Origin: Saprospiraceae bacterium
GTDB lineage: Bacteria; Bacteroidota; Bacteroidia; Chitinophagales; Saprospiraceae
NCBI GenBank assembly: GCA_028285085.1
Contig: JANQQI010000111.1
Coordinates: forward strand, 1-64,000
Direction of reading: 5' to 3'
DNA: 64,000 bases
Below, in pieces: positions 38,138 to 47,014 of this stretch; the stretch's first letter is position 1; the number at the start of each line of letters is the position of its first letter. A program made the translations under genes and the position numbers. The notes below the pieces were generated by a model. That model saw only the letters and a list, made by a program, of their open reading frames with translations, had not been told where the DNA came from and did no database searches.

Positions 38138-39052
38138 TTACTGAAAGTCGATCAGCTCTACTTCAAAAATAAGCACAGAGTTAGGTGGAATAGCACCTCC
38201 GGCACCACGAGGACCGTAAGCCAAGCCCGATGGAATATAGAAAGTCGCTTTGCCTCCTTTCTTCAACAACGGAATCGCTTCTTGCCAGCCAGGAATCACT
38301 TGATTCAAACCAAAAGTGATTGGCTCACCACGCTCCACTGAAGAGTCGAAGACTTTTCCGTTAAGCAGTTTACCAGTATAATGCACCGTTACTTTAGAAG
38401 TTGCCGTTGGTTGAGCATCACCAGTTCCTTCCTTCTCCATAGCATAGAAAATACCAGATTCGGTAGATTCTGCTTTTACTTCATTGGCTGCTAGGTGCTC
38501 TTCGATCAATTTCTGATCCGTCTCTTTTTGCTTGGATTGCATTTCCGCAAAAGAAGCAAAATCAACTAACTCAATATCAAAGATCAAAACAGAATTCGCA
38601 GGGATTTTACCAGCGGCACGTGGGCCATAAGCCAAACCTGAAGGGATAATGAATTTACCTTTGCCGCCTTTTTTCAGCATCGGAATTGCTTCTTGCCAGC
38701 CACGAACCACACCACCAAGCTGAAACTGAAAAGGCTCTCCACGCTCTACGGAAGAGTCAAAAACGGTACCGTCTAATAATGTACCGTGGTAGTGCGCCGT
38801 AACCATTGACTGCATATCAGGGCTAGCATCGCCCTCCCCTGCTTTCTCCATTACATAGTAGATACCAGACTCTGTGGACTCCACATCCAGATTATTATCG
38901 ATCGCGTGTTGAAGAATCAGGTTTTTATCTTTATCCGCTTGGGTCGTTGGATTCTCTACCATTGCCGCTTTCAAGCGATCCGCTTTCGATTGACCACAGC
39001 TCAGTACCGCAATCAGCAAGAAGGCATTAAGAAATAAGAGTGATTTTTTCAT
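38138..39052 (-). CDS. lipoprotein with two FKBP-type prolyl isomerase domains
   Basis: 304 residues. Lipobox VLSC after MKKSLLFLNAFLLIAVLS. Two FKBP domains, about 75-165 and 205-304, each preceded by the same linker (ESTESGIYYVMEKAGEGD and ESTESGIFYAMEKEGTGD). Both have the VHYTGKLLNGKVFDSS-type start and the IPSGLAYGPR active-site stretch, so both may be active. Cell-envelope folding of secreted or outer-membrane proteins is the likely role. It is the downstream partner of the one-domain FKBP gene 31 bases away, and its terminator is at 38073-38107. Confidence 0.88.
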   Translation of the reverse strand: MKKSLLFLNAFLLIAVLSCGQSKADRLKAAMVENPTTQADKDKNLILQHAIDNNLDVESTESGIYYVMEKAGEGDASPDMQSMVTAHYHGTLLDGTVFDSSVERGEPFQFQLGGVVRGWQEAIPMLKKGGKGKFIIPSGLAYGPRAAGKIPANSVLIFDIELVDFASFAEMQSKQKETDQKLIEEHLAANEVKAESTESGIFYAMEKEGTGDAQPTATSKVTVHYTGKLLNGKVFDSSVERGEPITFGLNQVIPGWQEAIPLLKKGGKATFYIPSGLAYGPRGAGGAIPPNSVLIFEVELIDFQ

Positions 39053-39083
39053 GAATTTATTTTTCTAATGGTTTAAAAGATTT

Positions 39084-39623
39084 TTATTCAAAAGACAATA
39101 GCTCCACATCAAAGAGTAACACACTGTGCGGTGGTACGCGATCCTGGACCCCTTTGACGCCGTAAGCCAGGCCCGAAGGTACTAAAAATGTGCCACGACC
39201 ACCAGCCTGTAACATTGGAATCGCCTCCTGCCATGCCGGAATGACGGCAGCTAGCGTAAAGGTTGCCGGCTGCCCTTTCCGGTAAGAGCTATCGAAAACC
39301 TGACCGTCCAAGAAACTCCCTCGATAGTGCACCTGTACTTGGTGATAACGCTCGGGGTATCCCCCCTCTCCTACTTGCTGGATTTGGTAATAAATGCCGG
39401 AATCCGTACGTCGGAAATCCCAGAGGCTATCCAGCAAAAAGTTCACAATCTGATTTTCGTCTTTCTCGGCCTGGGTACTCGGATTCACATGGAGGCTTGA
39501 CATATAACGATTCAGCAAATCGTCTTCTTCTCCGGCCACGCGTTGATTAGAAGTAGAAGGTGCTTCAGCACCGCAAGCCCAACAAGCTAGAATGAGCAAA
39601 CTAAATAGTAGACGATGTGTCAT
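39084..39623 (-). CDS. lipoprotein with one FKBP-type prolyl isomerase domain
   Basis: 179 residues. Signal MTHRLLFSLLILACWAC with lipobox CWAC. A conserved pre-domain NPSTQAEKDENQIVNFLL matches the NPTTQADKDKNLILQHAI of the neighbouring two-domain protein, so the genes are duplicates. The FKBP domain (about 90-179) has VHYRGSFLDGQVFDSS and LVPSGLAYG. It begins 5 bases after the TPR lipoprotein stop and is followed at 31 bases by the two-domain FKBP, so all three form one minus-strand unit. Confidence 0.88.
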   Translation of the reverse strand: MTHRLLFSLLILACWACGAEAPSTSNQRVAGEEDDLLNRYMSSLHVNPSTQAEKDENQIVNFLLDSLWDFRRTDSGIYYQIQQVGEGGYPERYHQVQVHYRGSFLDGQVFDSSYRKGQPATFTLAAVIPAWQEAIPMLQAGGRGTFLVPSGLAYGVKGVQDRVPPHSVLLFDVELLSFE

Positions 39624-39628
39624 TAGCT

Positions 39629-41107
39629 TTATTTTATGAAACGCGCCTTAGTACGCTCCTGAATCCAGCATTCGACCTTAAAGCTATCCCCTTCTTTGAT
39701 CCCTCTTTGAAATCCGTCCTCAATGGATGGCATGTACCGACGATAGCGTCCGATCAGGCGGTTGGCTTCAGAAGCGACACTTGGATCTACTTGTTTAGCA
39801 CGTTGCCACTTATCGATAGCAGGCCAAGTCACACATTGGCTGGGCCAGCCCCGGCCGGAGCCACAAAGCGGCCCGCTCGATGCGTAAAGCTTACCGATGA
39901 GGATATAAGGATCACCCCAATTCGGGCGATGTTCTAATGCCTTGCGCGCATATTGCCGCGCGGAAGCGTATCGCTTGAGTTCGCCGTAATAAATCTTGGC
40001 AGCAATCAGATAGTTCTGTGCTTTAACATCCGAATCTTCGGCATTATTCGCACGTTCTTCAAAACACTGGATCGCCTCCTGATATTTTCCTTGTGAGAGC
40101 AAGCTACGACAAGTTACAGTAGTATCAGGCCCTTCACATTGCGCCCGATAAGCCGCCAAAACAGCCTGAGCTTTTGGATTTTCACCCGTACAACCTCCCC
40201 ATTGCATACGACTCAGCGCTAGAACGATGGAATCACAATCCGTTGGGGCATTCTCGAAAGCAGGATAATACTTAGTAGTGTAATAGTCACAACCGTAAAA
40301 ACCTTGTACCCCTTCCAGTTGCTCCAAACGAGCCGGGGTGTATTCTGCGACGACATCCCAGCCTTCGGCGCGCCATTCCGTTGGCGTTTTCTTGGTCCGA
40401 TTCGCTTCGATTAGAGCCAGCATGCGACTCGCATAACTGCGCGCCTCTTCCATCGACACAGAACCATCGAGCACCAGATTACTTAGCAGCCCGGTAAAGG
40501 GGTTGAAAACAAAGGCCGGGGCGTCTTCTTCTTCCAAGTCAAAGGAACGCTTGAACATCTCATATTTTTCAAGATCCGTAGCGTAAGTCGGGTATTTATA
40601 ATACAAGTCAAAGGCTTTCCGACCGAGGGTAAAGCCTTCACGGCCGTAGCAACGAATCACTTCATCGTACAAGGTCAATACCTGCTTGATGTATTCATCT
40701 TTCTTTTGTGGGTCTTGTTCTTTGGAAGCTAAAAAGTCGTGAATTTTAATGCCATCGCCGTAGTGGGTATTACGACGACCATCCGCAGCTGGGGCAACGG
40801 CAAAGACCTTCTTCCAATTCTCATACATCTCATCGAAAGTCTCAGGATTAACATCTTTTAGTTCTTCGGCGGCCCGAATTTTCTTCATGACATCCCGATA
40901 TAATGAATGCCAGGTAATGACTTCTTCTTTATTTGCCAGCTCCGACCAATTCTGACAAGGACTTAGGTTGCTTGGTTTTGGAGGTTTCGGAGGAGTAGTG
41001 GTTTGAGGTGGCGGTGTCGTTTGCACCGGTTCGGTGGTTTTAGGAGTACAGGCGGCAAGCAGTAGTAGGATAAACAGCAGGAAAGAAAGTTGATGTTTAC
41101 GATACAT
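39629..41107 (-). CDS. TPR-containing lipoprotein, paralog of the neighbouring TPR protein
   Basis: 492 residues. Lipobox LAAC, then a Pro/Thr-rich linker (about 22-48). The rest is helical, with tetratricopeptide-like pairs such as GKYQEAIQCFEERANNAED and AAKIYYGELKRYASARQYARKALEHRPNWGDPYILIGKLYASS. The end, GDSFKVECWIQERTKARF, matches GASYKIGCWIGESVKIR of the other TPR protein at 41265-42716, as does the APAADGRRNT region. The two are clear paralogs; neither is a named family to me. An outer-membrane assembly or sensing role is possible, but nothing in the sequence fixes it. Confidence 0.78.
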   Translation of the reverse strand: MYRKHQLSFLLFILLLLAACTPKTTEPVQTTPPPQTTTPPKPPKPSNLSPCQNWSELANKEEVITWHSLYRDVMKKIRAAEELKDVNPETFDEMYENWKKVFAVAPAADGRRNTHYGDGIKIHDFLASKEQDPQKKDEYIKQVLTLYDEVIRCYGREGFTLGRKAFDLYYKYPTYATDLEKYEMFKRSFDLEEEDAPAFVFNPFTGLLSNLVLDGSVSMEEARSYASRMLALIEANRTKKTPTEWRAEGWDVVAEYTPARLEQLEGVQGFYGCDYYTTKYYPAFENAPTDCDSIVLALSRMQWGGCTGENPKAQAVLAAYRAQCEGPDTTVTCRSLLSQGKYQEAIQCFEERANNAEDSDVKAQNYLIAAKIYYGELKRYASARQYARKALEHRPNWGDPYILIGKLYASSGPLCGSGRGWPSQCVTWPAIDKWQRAKQVDPSVASEANRLIGRYRRYMPSIEDGFQRGIKEGDSFKVECWIQERTKARFIK

Positions 41108-41183
41108 ACTCAGAGGGTTTTAGGTTTAAGACTTGAACAAGTTCGAAATTAATATAAATGTACACGGGCAGGTTATCACGACG

Positions 41184-41218
41184 AAAAAAGCTTCGCTTAT
41201 TAAAAAACGAAGCTTTTT
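41184..41218. terminator. intrinsic terminator after the TPR protein gene
   Basis: A6 then stem GCTTCG / CGAAGC with a 12-base loop, then T5; functional on the minus strand after the stop at 41265, and able to act the other way too. It separates the two TPR paralogs transcriptionally. Confidence 0.88.
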
Positions 41219-41264
41219 CCAAATAGATCAATAATATCGATTTATTAATCGCAAGTTAGGTGAA

Positions 41265-42716
41265 TTATTGAGTGCGAATCTTCACAGACTCTCCAATCCA
41301 GCAACCTATTTTGTAGCTCGCGCCATCTTTATATCCGGCCATGAAGACATCACCTTTTTCAGGCTTTTGGCTGGCATATTTGCCGATTTTGCGATTCGCT
41401 TCTTCTTGTACTTCCGTGTCACTATCAATGCTACGTGCATAAGCGTATTTATCAACAGCAGCCAAAATAACCATACGCTGCTGCCAAGGCTCTTTACCAC
41501 AGCTACGAACGCTACTTGCATACATATCACCGATCAGGAGATATGGACGGCCCCAACCTTCACGCAATTTAGCTGCTTTGTACGCGCTAGAACGAGCGGC
41601 GCTGTACTGCTTCAACTTACGGAATTGAATTGAAGCAATTGAGAAGTGGTAGCTCGCTTGTTTGCTAGGATCTTCTTCGTTACCAATTGCTTCTTCATAT
41701 TTTGCAATGGCACCTTTATAATCACCTTCATCGTAGAGTTTTTTCGCCATTACGTTAGGGTTGTTGGCTTCAAACTCTGCCTGACGGCGTGCGTTTTCTT
41801 CGGCAGCGTATACAGACCATTTGCTTTCCAATTCTGCCAGGAAGGTATCACTTTCCTCACATCCTTGACGCTTCAATACCGTAATCGCCTCTTTTAAGAA
41901 AGTAGGATCGTCACCTTTTTCTTTGTATTCAGGTGCCAATTTATCTTTGAAGTACTCACAATCGAAGATATTATTTTCGATCGTTGCAAAAGTACCATTC
42001 ATGGACTCTTTAGCTTGCTTGTAGTAAGCACCGAGGGTCTTGTTGTTTTCAATATTGTAATCAGCGATTGCGTTCAGTTTTTGATAGATGCCACGTGCAG
42101 TCAGCTTGTCCATCTTATCGTTTGTAAACTGATATACAACGACGTTAGCATAAGGTACAAAAGTGATATACTCTGTATTGTTTCCTCCTTTATCAACCGC
42201 ACTTTCCAAAACGGTTAGCGTAGCATCGTAGGAACTACGAATTTCCTGACCTTGCGCACCTAAACCATAAAACATATCGAATGCTTTACGGCCGAGCTGA
42301 ATAGATTCGTTATTATTTGAAGTGAAGCAAGCTGTTTCTTCATCGTAAAGCTTCATGACTTTCTCAAAGTATTCTTTACGTTTTGCTTCATCCGTTTCGT
42401 TCATCATTTTGTACTTGTAAAAAGTACGACCATCTCGCCAGATCGTTGGGCGCTTACCATCAGCAGCAGGGGCAATATTGTAAGCTTTTTCCCAATATTC
42501 GAATACAATATTGCGATCTTCATCCGAGATTTTCCTTAAGTCGGCCGGCGCTTTCACATCCTTGACGTAAGTTCGGTAAGTAGAATAAGCGGCGAGTGCA
42601 TCGCTACCTTCAGCAGCATCGTCAAACTTAGTACACTGGGCCTGTGCCGAAGCAACAAAGAACAGGCTCAGCGCCAGGGTAAATGCTAAAGTTGTGATTT
42701 TTCCTAATCTTTCCAT
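41265..42716 (-). CDS. secreted TPR-repeat protein, paralog of the TPR lipoprotein
   Basis: 483 residues. Signal peptide MERLGKITTLAFTLALSLFFVASAQAQ with a signal peptidase I site rather than a lipobox. A helical region follows, with TPR-like units (GDYKGAIAKYEEAIGNEEDPSKQ, ARSSAYKAAKLREGWGRPYLLIGDMYASSV in part). The sequence parallels the lipoprotein paralog along its whole length. It begins 3 bases after the outer-membrane barrel gene stop, so it belongs to the purH-coaX-barrel transcript, and it ends at the terminator at 41184-41218. Probably periplasmic. Confidence 0.8.
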   Translation of the reverse strand: MERLGKITTLAFTLALSLFFVASAQAQCTKFDDAAEGSDALAAYSTYRTYVKDVKAPADLRKISDEDRNIVFEYWEKAYNIAPAADGKRPTIWRDGRTFYKYKMMNETDEAKRKEYFEKVMKLYDEETACFTSNNNESIQLGRKAFDMFYGLGAQGQEIRSSYDATLTVLESAVDKGGNNTEYITFVPYANVVVYQFTNDKMDKLTARGIYQKLNAIADYNIENNKTLGAYYKQAKESMNGTFATIENNIFDCEYFKDKLAPEYKEKGDDPTFLKEAITVLKRQGCEESDTFLAELESKWSVYAAEENARRQAEFEANNPNVMAKKLYDEGDYKGAIAKYEEAIGNEEDPSKQASYHFSIASIQFRKLKQYSAARSSAYKAAKLREGWGRPYLLIGDMYASSVRSCGKEPWQQRMVILAAVDKYAYARSIDSDTEVQEEANRKIGKYASQKPEKGDVFMAGYKDGASYKIGCWIGESVKIRTQ

Positions 42717-42719
42717 GGT

Positions 42720-44060
42720 TTAGTAGAATTTTCGTTTAAAGAACCATCTATTATCGTTAAGCGTGAAACCAACAGTCATTCTACCATAGGTTTCTTGCAG
42801 AGAATCATCAGAGCCGAAGCGTCCGAGTTCGAAAGCAACATTCACAAAAGATGTCTGTTGCCTCGGTAATATAATCGGAAAACCGAGACCTAAAGTTATA
42901 CCGTAGTTAGTTAATTGTATGTTAAACTCATCACTACGCGGGTCTGTGCCGTAAAAAGCCCCAATTCTATAGCGCATTCGACGCCCATAACTATTGTAGG
43001 AAGCGATGTCTGGAATGAACTCTGCACCGGCCGAAATTTGCCAGGTATCTTTTAGGTTTTCGGGCTTGGCATCGTTCTCATAATTACTCCAGGTGGTTTG
43101 AGAAATTTCTATCCCTCCCCGGAATTTACTGGCATTTCGATAGGTAATTCCTAAATGCCATTCTAAGGGTAGTTGTCCATCTTGTCGCAAGATCGGCTCG
43201 TTGACGATGGTATCCAGATCACTATAAAAAATATTGCGACGAACATAGAATTGCTTACTCTTAGCGGAGAAACCAGTGGCAGGATTCACATAGGCTCCAA
43301 AGGTCAATACTTTTCCACTCGGTACCATTTTGCCATCATCTCCCGGTTTTTTGAACACAAGATCGTACTGAGCGCCTACTGAATAGAAAAAGCCACTAAA
43401 ATTGATATCATCTTCAAACTCATCGCGGTAAGAAGCCACCAGACTATCGAAAGTTACGGTTTGATCTCGATTAATATTTCCAAACAGATAACCGAGATTG
43501 ACACCAAGGGATAAGTTTTTGTAACGTACCCCGTTCCCCCAGAGCAATTTATACGTTCCTCCGGAGCCTTCAAAGTTATAACGAATCTGCCCCGCATCAT
43601 CAATTTGTTCAATCGTTTCAATATCGTAGCCCACCGTAGTATAGGGCAACAGGGCCAAATTCATCCCCCAGTGATATTTAGAGGGCTCACGTTCCAATGC
43701 CTCGTTCAGTTGATTTTTTAAAGGGAAACCCAAAGACAAGTAAGCCAGGTTACCACTCCACACATCAATTTGTTCACCGGATGGCGATTCCAGCGCGGCA
43801 TAGCGAGCATTGACCCCCACCTCAAAAGCCGTGGTACGCAAATGTCCCAGTGAAGCTGGGTTTTGCAAGTTAACGTGAAAGGCATCATGCATCGCGGCCG
43901 AGAGATTCCCCATGCCAATGAGAGATGCAAAATTGGGGTTCGCCAAATCGCCCAGCCCGAGCCGGGAATAGGGAGAATTGAACTTGGGTTGTCCAAAAGC
44001 ACCAACCACGCCTAGCATGCACGCTATCGATATAAAAAATCTACTCCAAGAGTTGGACAT
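42720..44060 (-). CDS. outer-membrane beta-barrel protein of the OmpP1/FadL-like superfamily
   Basis: 446 residues. Signal peptide ending near GAFGQ; the mature part starts PKFNSPYSRLGLGDL, typical of a Bacteroidota family of predicted outer-membrane barrels next to coaX (NSPYSRYGLGDL). Then NPASLGHLRTTAFEVG, a barrel-like alternation, and a C-terminal aromatic (WFFKRKFY). The FadL/OMPP1 assignment is by general resemblance; no transported substrate is inferred. Its start overlaps the coaX stop by 20 bases, which suggests translational coupling. Confidence 0.8.
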   Translation of the reverse strand: MSNSWSRFFISIACMLGVVGAFGQPKFNSPYSRLGLGDLANPNFASLIGMGNLSAAMHDAFHVNLQNPASLGHLRTTAFEVGVNARYAALESPSGEQIDVWSGNLAYLSLGFPLKNQLNEALEREPSKYHWGMNLALLPYTTVGYDIETIEQIDDAGQIRYNFEGSGGTYKLLWGNGVRYKNLSLGVNLGYLFGNINRDQTVTFDSLVASYRDEFEDDINFSGFFYSVGAQYDLVFKKPGDDGKMVPSGKVLTFGAYVNPATGFSAKSKQFYVRRNIFYSDLDTIVNEPILRQDGQLPLEWHLGITYRNASKFRGGIEISQTTWSNYENDAKPENLKDTWQISAGAEFIPDIASYNSYGRRMRYRIGAFYGTDPRSDEFNIQLTNYGITLGLGFPIILPRQQTSFVNVAFELGRFGSDDSLQETYGRMTVGFTLNDNRWFFKRKFY

Positions 44061-44775
44061 TGTAATTGAGTATTTGATTTAGTCCAATGAGGACCAAATT
44101 TGGATTCACAAATATCTTAGTTTTCAAATGATTGGCAAAATAATTAGCATCTCCTCCGGTCAGTAATACCTCAATTTCACCAAAAAGGTCGCGATAATGG
44201 CCTATAAAGCCGGTCATTTCGAGTAGTGCGCCCCATTGTGCCCCGGTCTGCAGCGAGGTTTTCGTGTCACGTCCTACCGTATTGCGCATCTGCCCGGCCT
44301 TCACCAAAGGCAAACGCGCCGTCAAACGATGCATCGCTTCTAGTCGCATATGGATACCGGGGCAGATACTTCCACCACGGTAAGTACCGTCACTATCGAT
44401 AAAGTCGTAAGTGATACAGGTACCAGCATCAATGATTAGGGCATTTTTTTGGGGAAACAAGTGGGCCGCAGCCACCGCTACTGCTAAACGATCTCTACCT
44501 AGCGTCCGTGGCGTCCGATAAGCATTTTTAATGGGCACCGGCGTACTTTCGCTGAGGTTAAGTAGATCAAACGTTTGGGCCAGATGCTCCAGTAATTTAG
44601 CATCCGGCTCAGCCACAGAAGCAATCGCCACATGGTCAATTTGGCGTTTACCAATAAAAGGCTGCAGGTCGCTCATTGTCCATCCAGCACTCAGATATCC
44701 CGTTTTCAGCATCCGGCCTTTACCAAAAATGGCCAGTTTGGTTCGGGTATTTCCGATGTCAATAATCAGATTCAA
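44041..44775 (-). CDS. coaX: type III pantothenate kinase
   Basis: 244 residues. ASKHA-fold motifs of CoaX: MNLIIDIGNTRTKLAIF (phosphate 1), GRDRLAVAVAA (pantothenate site), IDAGTCITYDFID (phosphate 2) and GGSICPGIHMRL. It catalyses the first step of coenzyme A synthesis and needs a monovalent cation. It follows purH by 34 bases and overlaps the next gene by 20 bases. No additional feature. Confidence 0.93.
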   Translation of the reverse strand: MNLIIDIGNTRTKLAIFGKGRMLKTGYLSAGWTMSDLQPFIGKRQIDHVAIASVAEPDAKLLEHLAQTFDLLNLSESTPVPIKNAYRTPRTLGRDRLAVAVAAAHLFPQKNALIIDAGTCITYDFIDSDGTYRGGSICPGIHMRLEAMHRLTARLPLVKAGQMRNTVGRDTKTSLQTGAQWGALLEMTGFIGHYRDLFGEIEVLLTGGDANYFANHLKTKIFVNPNLVLIGLNQILNYNVQLLE

Positions 44776-44809
44776 AAAGTCTGTTTTCTTTTTGAGCGCA
44801 GCCCGTTAT

Positions 44810-46336
44810 TTAGTGTTTAAAGTGGCGAACGCCGGTCATCACCATGCGCATACCTTGCGCATCGCAATAGTCAATACTTAACTGATCCTTAATTGAGCCG
44901 CCGGGTTGTATGACCGTATCAATTCCTGCCTCGTGCGCAATTTCTACACAATCCGGGAAGGGGAAAAAGGCATCAGAAGCCATCACGGCACCTTTGGTAT
45001 CAAAACCAAAGTGACGCGCTTTCAGGATGGCTTGACGCAGAGCATCAACGCGGCTGGTTTGACCACAGCCCATTCCGATCAGTTGATTATTCTTAGCGAG
45101 TACAATCGTATTTGATTTCAAATGCTTGACGCATTTGTTGGCAAACAGTAAATCTGCGATTTCAGCATCCGTTGGTGCTGCTTTTGTCGCTACTTTGAGA
45201 TCAGCCGCTGTCTCTGTTCGCAAATCCGCATCCTGTTCAATGACCCCATTCAACAAACTTTTGAAGTTGCGTTGGTTGAGGTGAAAGGTTTTGATACGAA
45301 GTAACACGCGCTTTTTCTTTTGGGTCAGCAGCTCCAGAGCTTCCGGCGTAAAATCCGGTGCAATCAGAACCTCATAGAATAGCTTGTGGATTTCCTCGGC
45401 GGTAGCCAGATCAAGTGGTTTATTACAAATGAGAATACCTCCGAAAGCAGATATATTATCGCCCGCCAAGGCAGCATGCCAGGCTTCGAGCAAGGTTGGG
45501 CGCACCGCTACCCCACAGGCGTTGGTGTGCTTTAGGATGGCAAAAGCCGGATCATCATCCTTGAATTCAGCCATAATCCCTACCGCAGCGTCAATATCTA
45601 CCAAGTTGTTGTAGGAAATGGCTTTTCCATTGAGCTTATCAAACATCGCCGCGAAGTCACCATAAAAGACACCTTGCTGGTGTGGATTCTCGCCGTAGCG
45701 CAATACCTCCGAGCGGTGCTCACTGTGCTTAAATGCCAGATCATCACTATCGGTATTGAAGTATCCATAAATGGCTGTATCGTAGTGAGAAGACACTTTG
45801 AAGGCCCGGCGAGCTAATTCTTTACGATCAGCCAGTTCCGTATAGCCCCCCTGAGAGCGCAGTAAGTCTAAGAATAGACCGTATTCTGCTTTCGAAGGCA
45901 CCACAACCACATCGCGGTAGTTTTTCGCCGCTGCCCGAATCAGGGAAATACCACCAATGTCAATTTTTTCAATGATTTGGGATTCCTCGTCAGTGCTGGC
46001 TAGCGTCTCCTCGAAAGGATATAAATCAACGATTACCAGATCGATCTCCGGGATATCGTAGGCTTCGAGCTGCTCCAGATGCGCCGCTTCGCGCCGCGCC
46101 AGCAATCCGCCAAATACTTTGGGGTGGAGCGTTTTGACCCGACCATCAAGGATTGAAGGATAGGAGGTGACATTTTCTACCGCCTCCACTTCGACGCCCA
46201 ACTGCTCAATAAAGCGCTGGGTTCCGCCAGTAGAATACAGCTTAACGCCCTGCTGGTTCAATTCATGCACAATTTCTTCGAGCCCGTCTTTTGAAAAAAC
46301 GGAAATCAATGCTGATTTTATCTTTTTTGGTGTCAT
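44810..46336 (-). CDS. purH: bifunctional AICAR formyltransferase / IMP cyclohydrolase
   Basis: 508 residues. The N-terminal MGS-like IMP cyclohydrolase domain (about 1-150; KLYSTGGTQRFIEQLG) is followed by the AICAR formyltransferase domain with the catalytic Lys-His pair in AILKHTNACGVAV and the C-terminal DAFFPFPD. It performs the last two steps of purine synthesis. Its own promoter is at 46381-46411. Downstream genes (coaX, barrel, TPR) are close enough to be in the same transcript. Confidence 0.95.
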   Translation of the reverse strand: MTPKKIKSALISVFSKDGLEEIVHELNQQGVKLYSTGGTQRFIEQLGVEVEAVENVTSYPSILDGRVKTLHPKVFGGLLARREAAHLEQLEAYDIPEIDLVIVDLYPFEETLASTDEESQIIEKIDIGGISLIRAAAKNYRDVVVVPSKAEYGLFLDLLRSQGGYTELADRKELARRAFKVSSHYDTAIYGYFNTDSDDLAFKHSEHRSEVLRYGENPHQQGVFYGDFAAMFDKLNGKAISYNNLVDIDAAVGIMAEFKDDDPAFAILKHTNACGVAVRPTLLEAWHAALAGDNISAFGGILICNKPLDLATAEEIHKLFYEVLIAPDFTPEALELLTQKKKRVLLRIKTFHLNQRNFKSLLNGVIEQDADLRTETAADLKVATKAAPTDAEIADLLFANKCVKHLKSNTIVLAKNNQLIGMGCGQTSRVDALRQAILKARHFGFDTKGAVMASDAFFPFPDCVEIAHEAGIDTVIQPGGSIKDQLSIDYCDAQGMRMVMTGVRHFKH

Positions 46337-46380
46337 TACTTTAAAGTTGCTGAAATCTAAGCGATTGGTAAAAAGATGTG

Positions 46381-46411
46381 CAAAAGTACGGATTAAGACT
46401 AGAATAACAAA
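46381..46411 (-). promoter_or_regulatory. promoter of purH
   Basis: On the minus strand TTTG (46411-46408), exactly 19 bases, then TACTTTTG (46388-46381): a full match to the Bacteroidota consensus. It gives a leader of about 38 bases. Confidence 0.8.
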
Positions 46412-46527
46412 GGAAATAAAACTTGTGAATGCCTTGATGGTTTGAAAATCAGAAACCTGACTTTTGGCGTGAACTCGGGCTTTTTCCTACCTCAATATGT
46501 AGTAATTTGGACTCAGCAACCAACAAT

Positions 46528-46597
46528 ACCGGACGGCTTTCGATTATAGAAAATAATTATCAGTAGGAAAGCTTTTCTGAAAGCTGTCCGGTTTTTT
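46528..46597 (+). terminator. terminator-like hairpin with no upstream gene on its strand
   Basis: Arms ACCGGACGGCTTTC and GAAAGCTGTCCGGT pair over 14 bases with one G-T wobble around a 37-base loop, followed by T6. No plus-strand gene precedes it, so it may end a small RNA or be a remnant. Confidence 0.6.
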
Positions 46598-46922
46598 CTG
46601 GGAATCAAACGAAATCAATACCTATAACACTTATAATTATCCTCGGGATACTTTAAACTACCAATCGAACGCGTTTCAAAATCGTTTCAGTCTCTCTTAT
46701 CCTTCATCCAAAGCCATAGCAAGACCAATTATGCCCAATTTACAGAGAAGGATCGTATTGGCCGAGTTAAACTAAGTACAAAAAACACTTATATTTTTTC
46801 AGAGAGGCGCTACTTGGATTGAGGTTATTTAGTTCATCATTTTCAGCGATCAAATTGTCAAAAATTATTCTTCCACCGCAAGTGGTAAGGCTATGAAAAC
46901 TATGCACAAATCGTACGAAATT

Positions 46923-46930
46923 TATTTTTG
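46923..46930 (+). promoter_or_regulatory. -7 element candidate for the secreted-protein array
   Basis: TATTTTTG matches TAnnTTTG and lies 84 bases before the array start at 47015. No TTG is found at 19 bases upstream, so the promoter is only half supported. Confidence 0.4.
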
Positions 46931-46954
46931 TCAAACATTGGTCGTTCCCCCTTC

Positions 46955-46979
46955 CCGCTCCGGTTACGGCCGGCAGCGG
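46955..46979 (+). promoter_or_regulatory. GC-rich leader hairpin upstream of the array
   Basis: CCGCT...AGCGG outer stem enclosing CCGG...CCGG with a TTACGG loop and one bulge. It stands out because the surrounding leader is AT-rich. It may control translation or termination of the array transcript. Confidence 0.45.
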
Positions 46980-47014
46980 CAAGCTGGGGAGAAACATCAT
47001 TGAAAGAAGCTGTC

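Larger units (their letters stand above)
46412..47014. other. intergenic region before the secreted-protein array
   Basis: Contains a terminator-like hairpin (46528-46597), a -7 element (46923-46930), a GC-rich hairpin (46955-46979), and a 64-codon open stretch without a start (46581-46775) with barrel-like composition. No complete gene seen. Confidence 0.5.
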
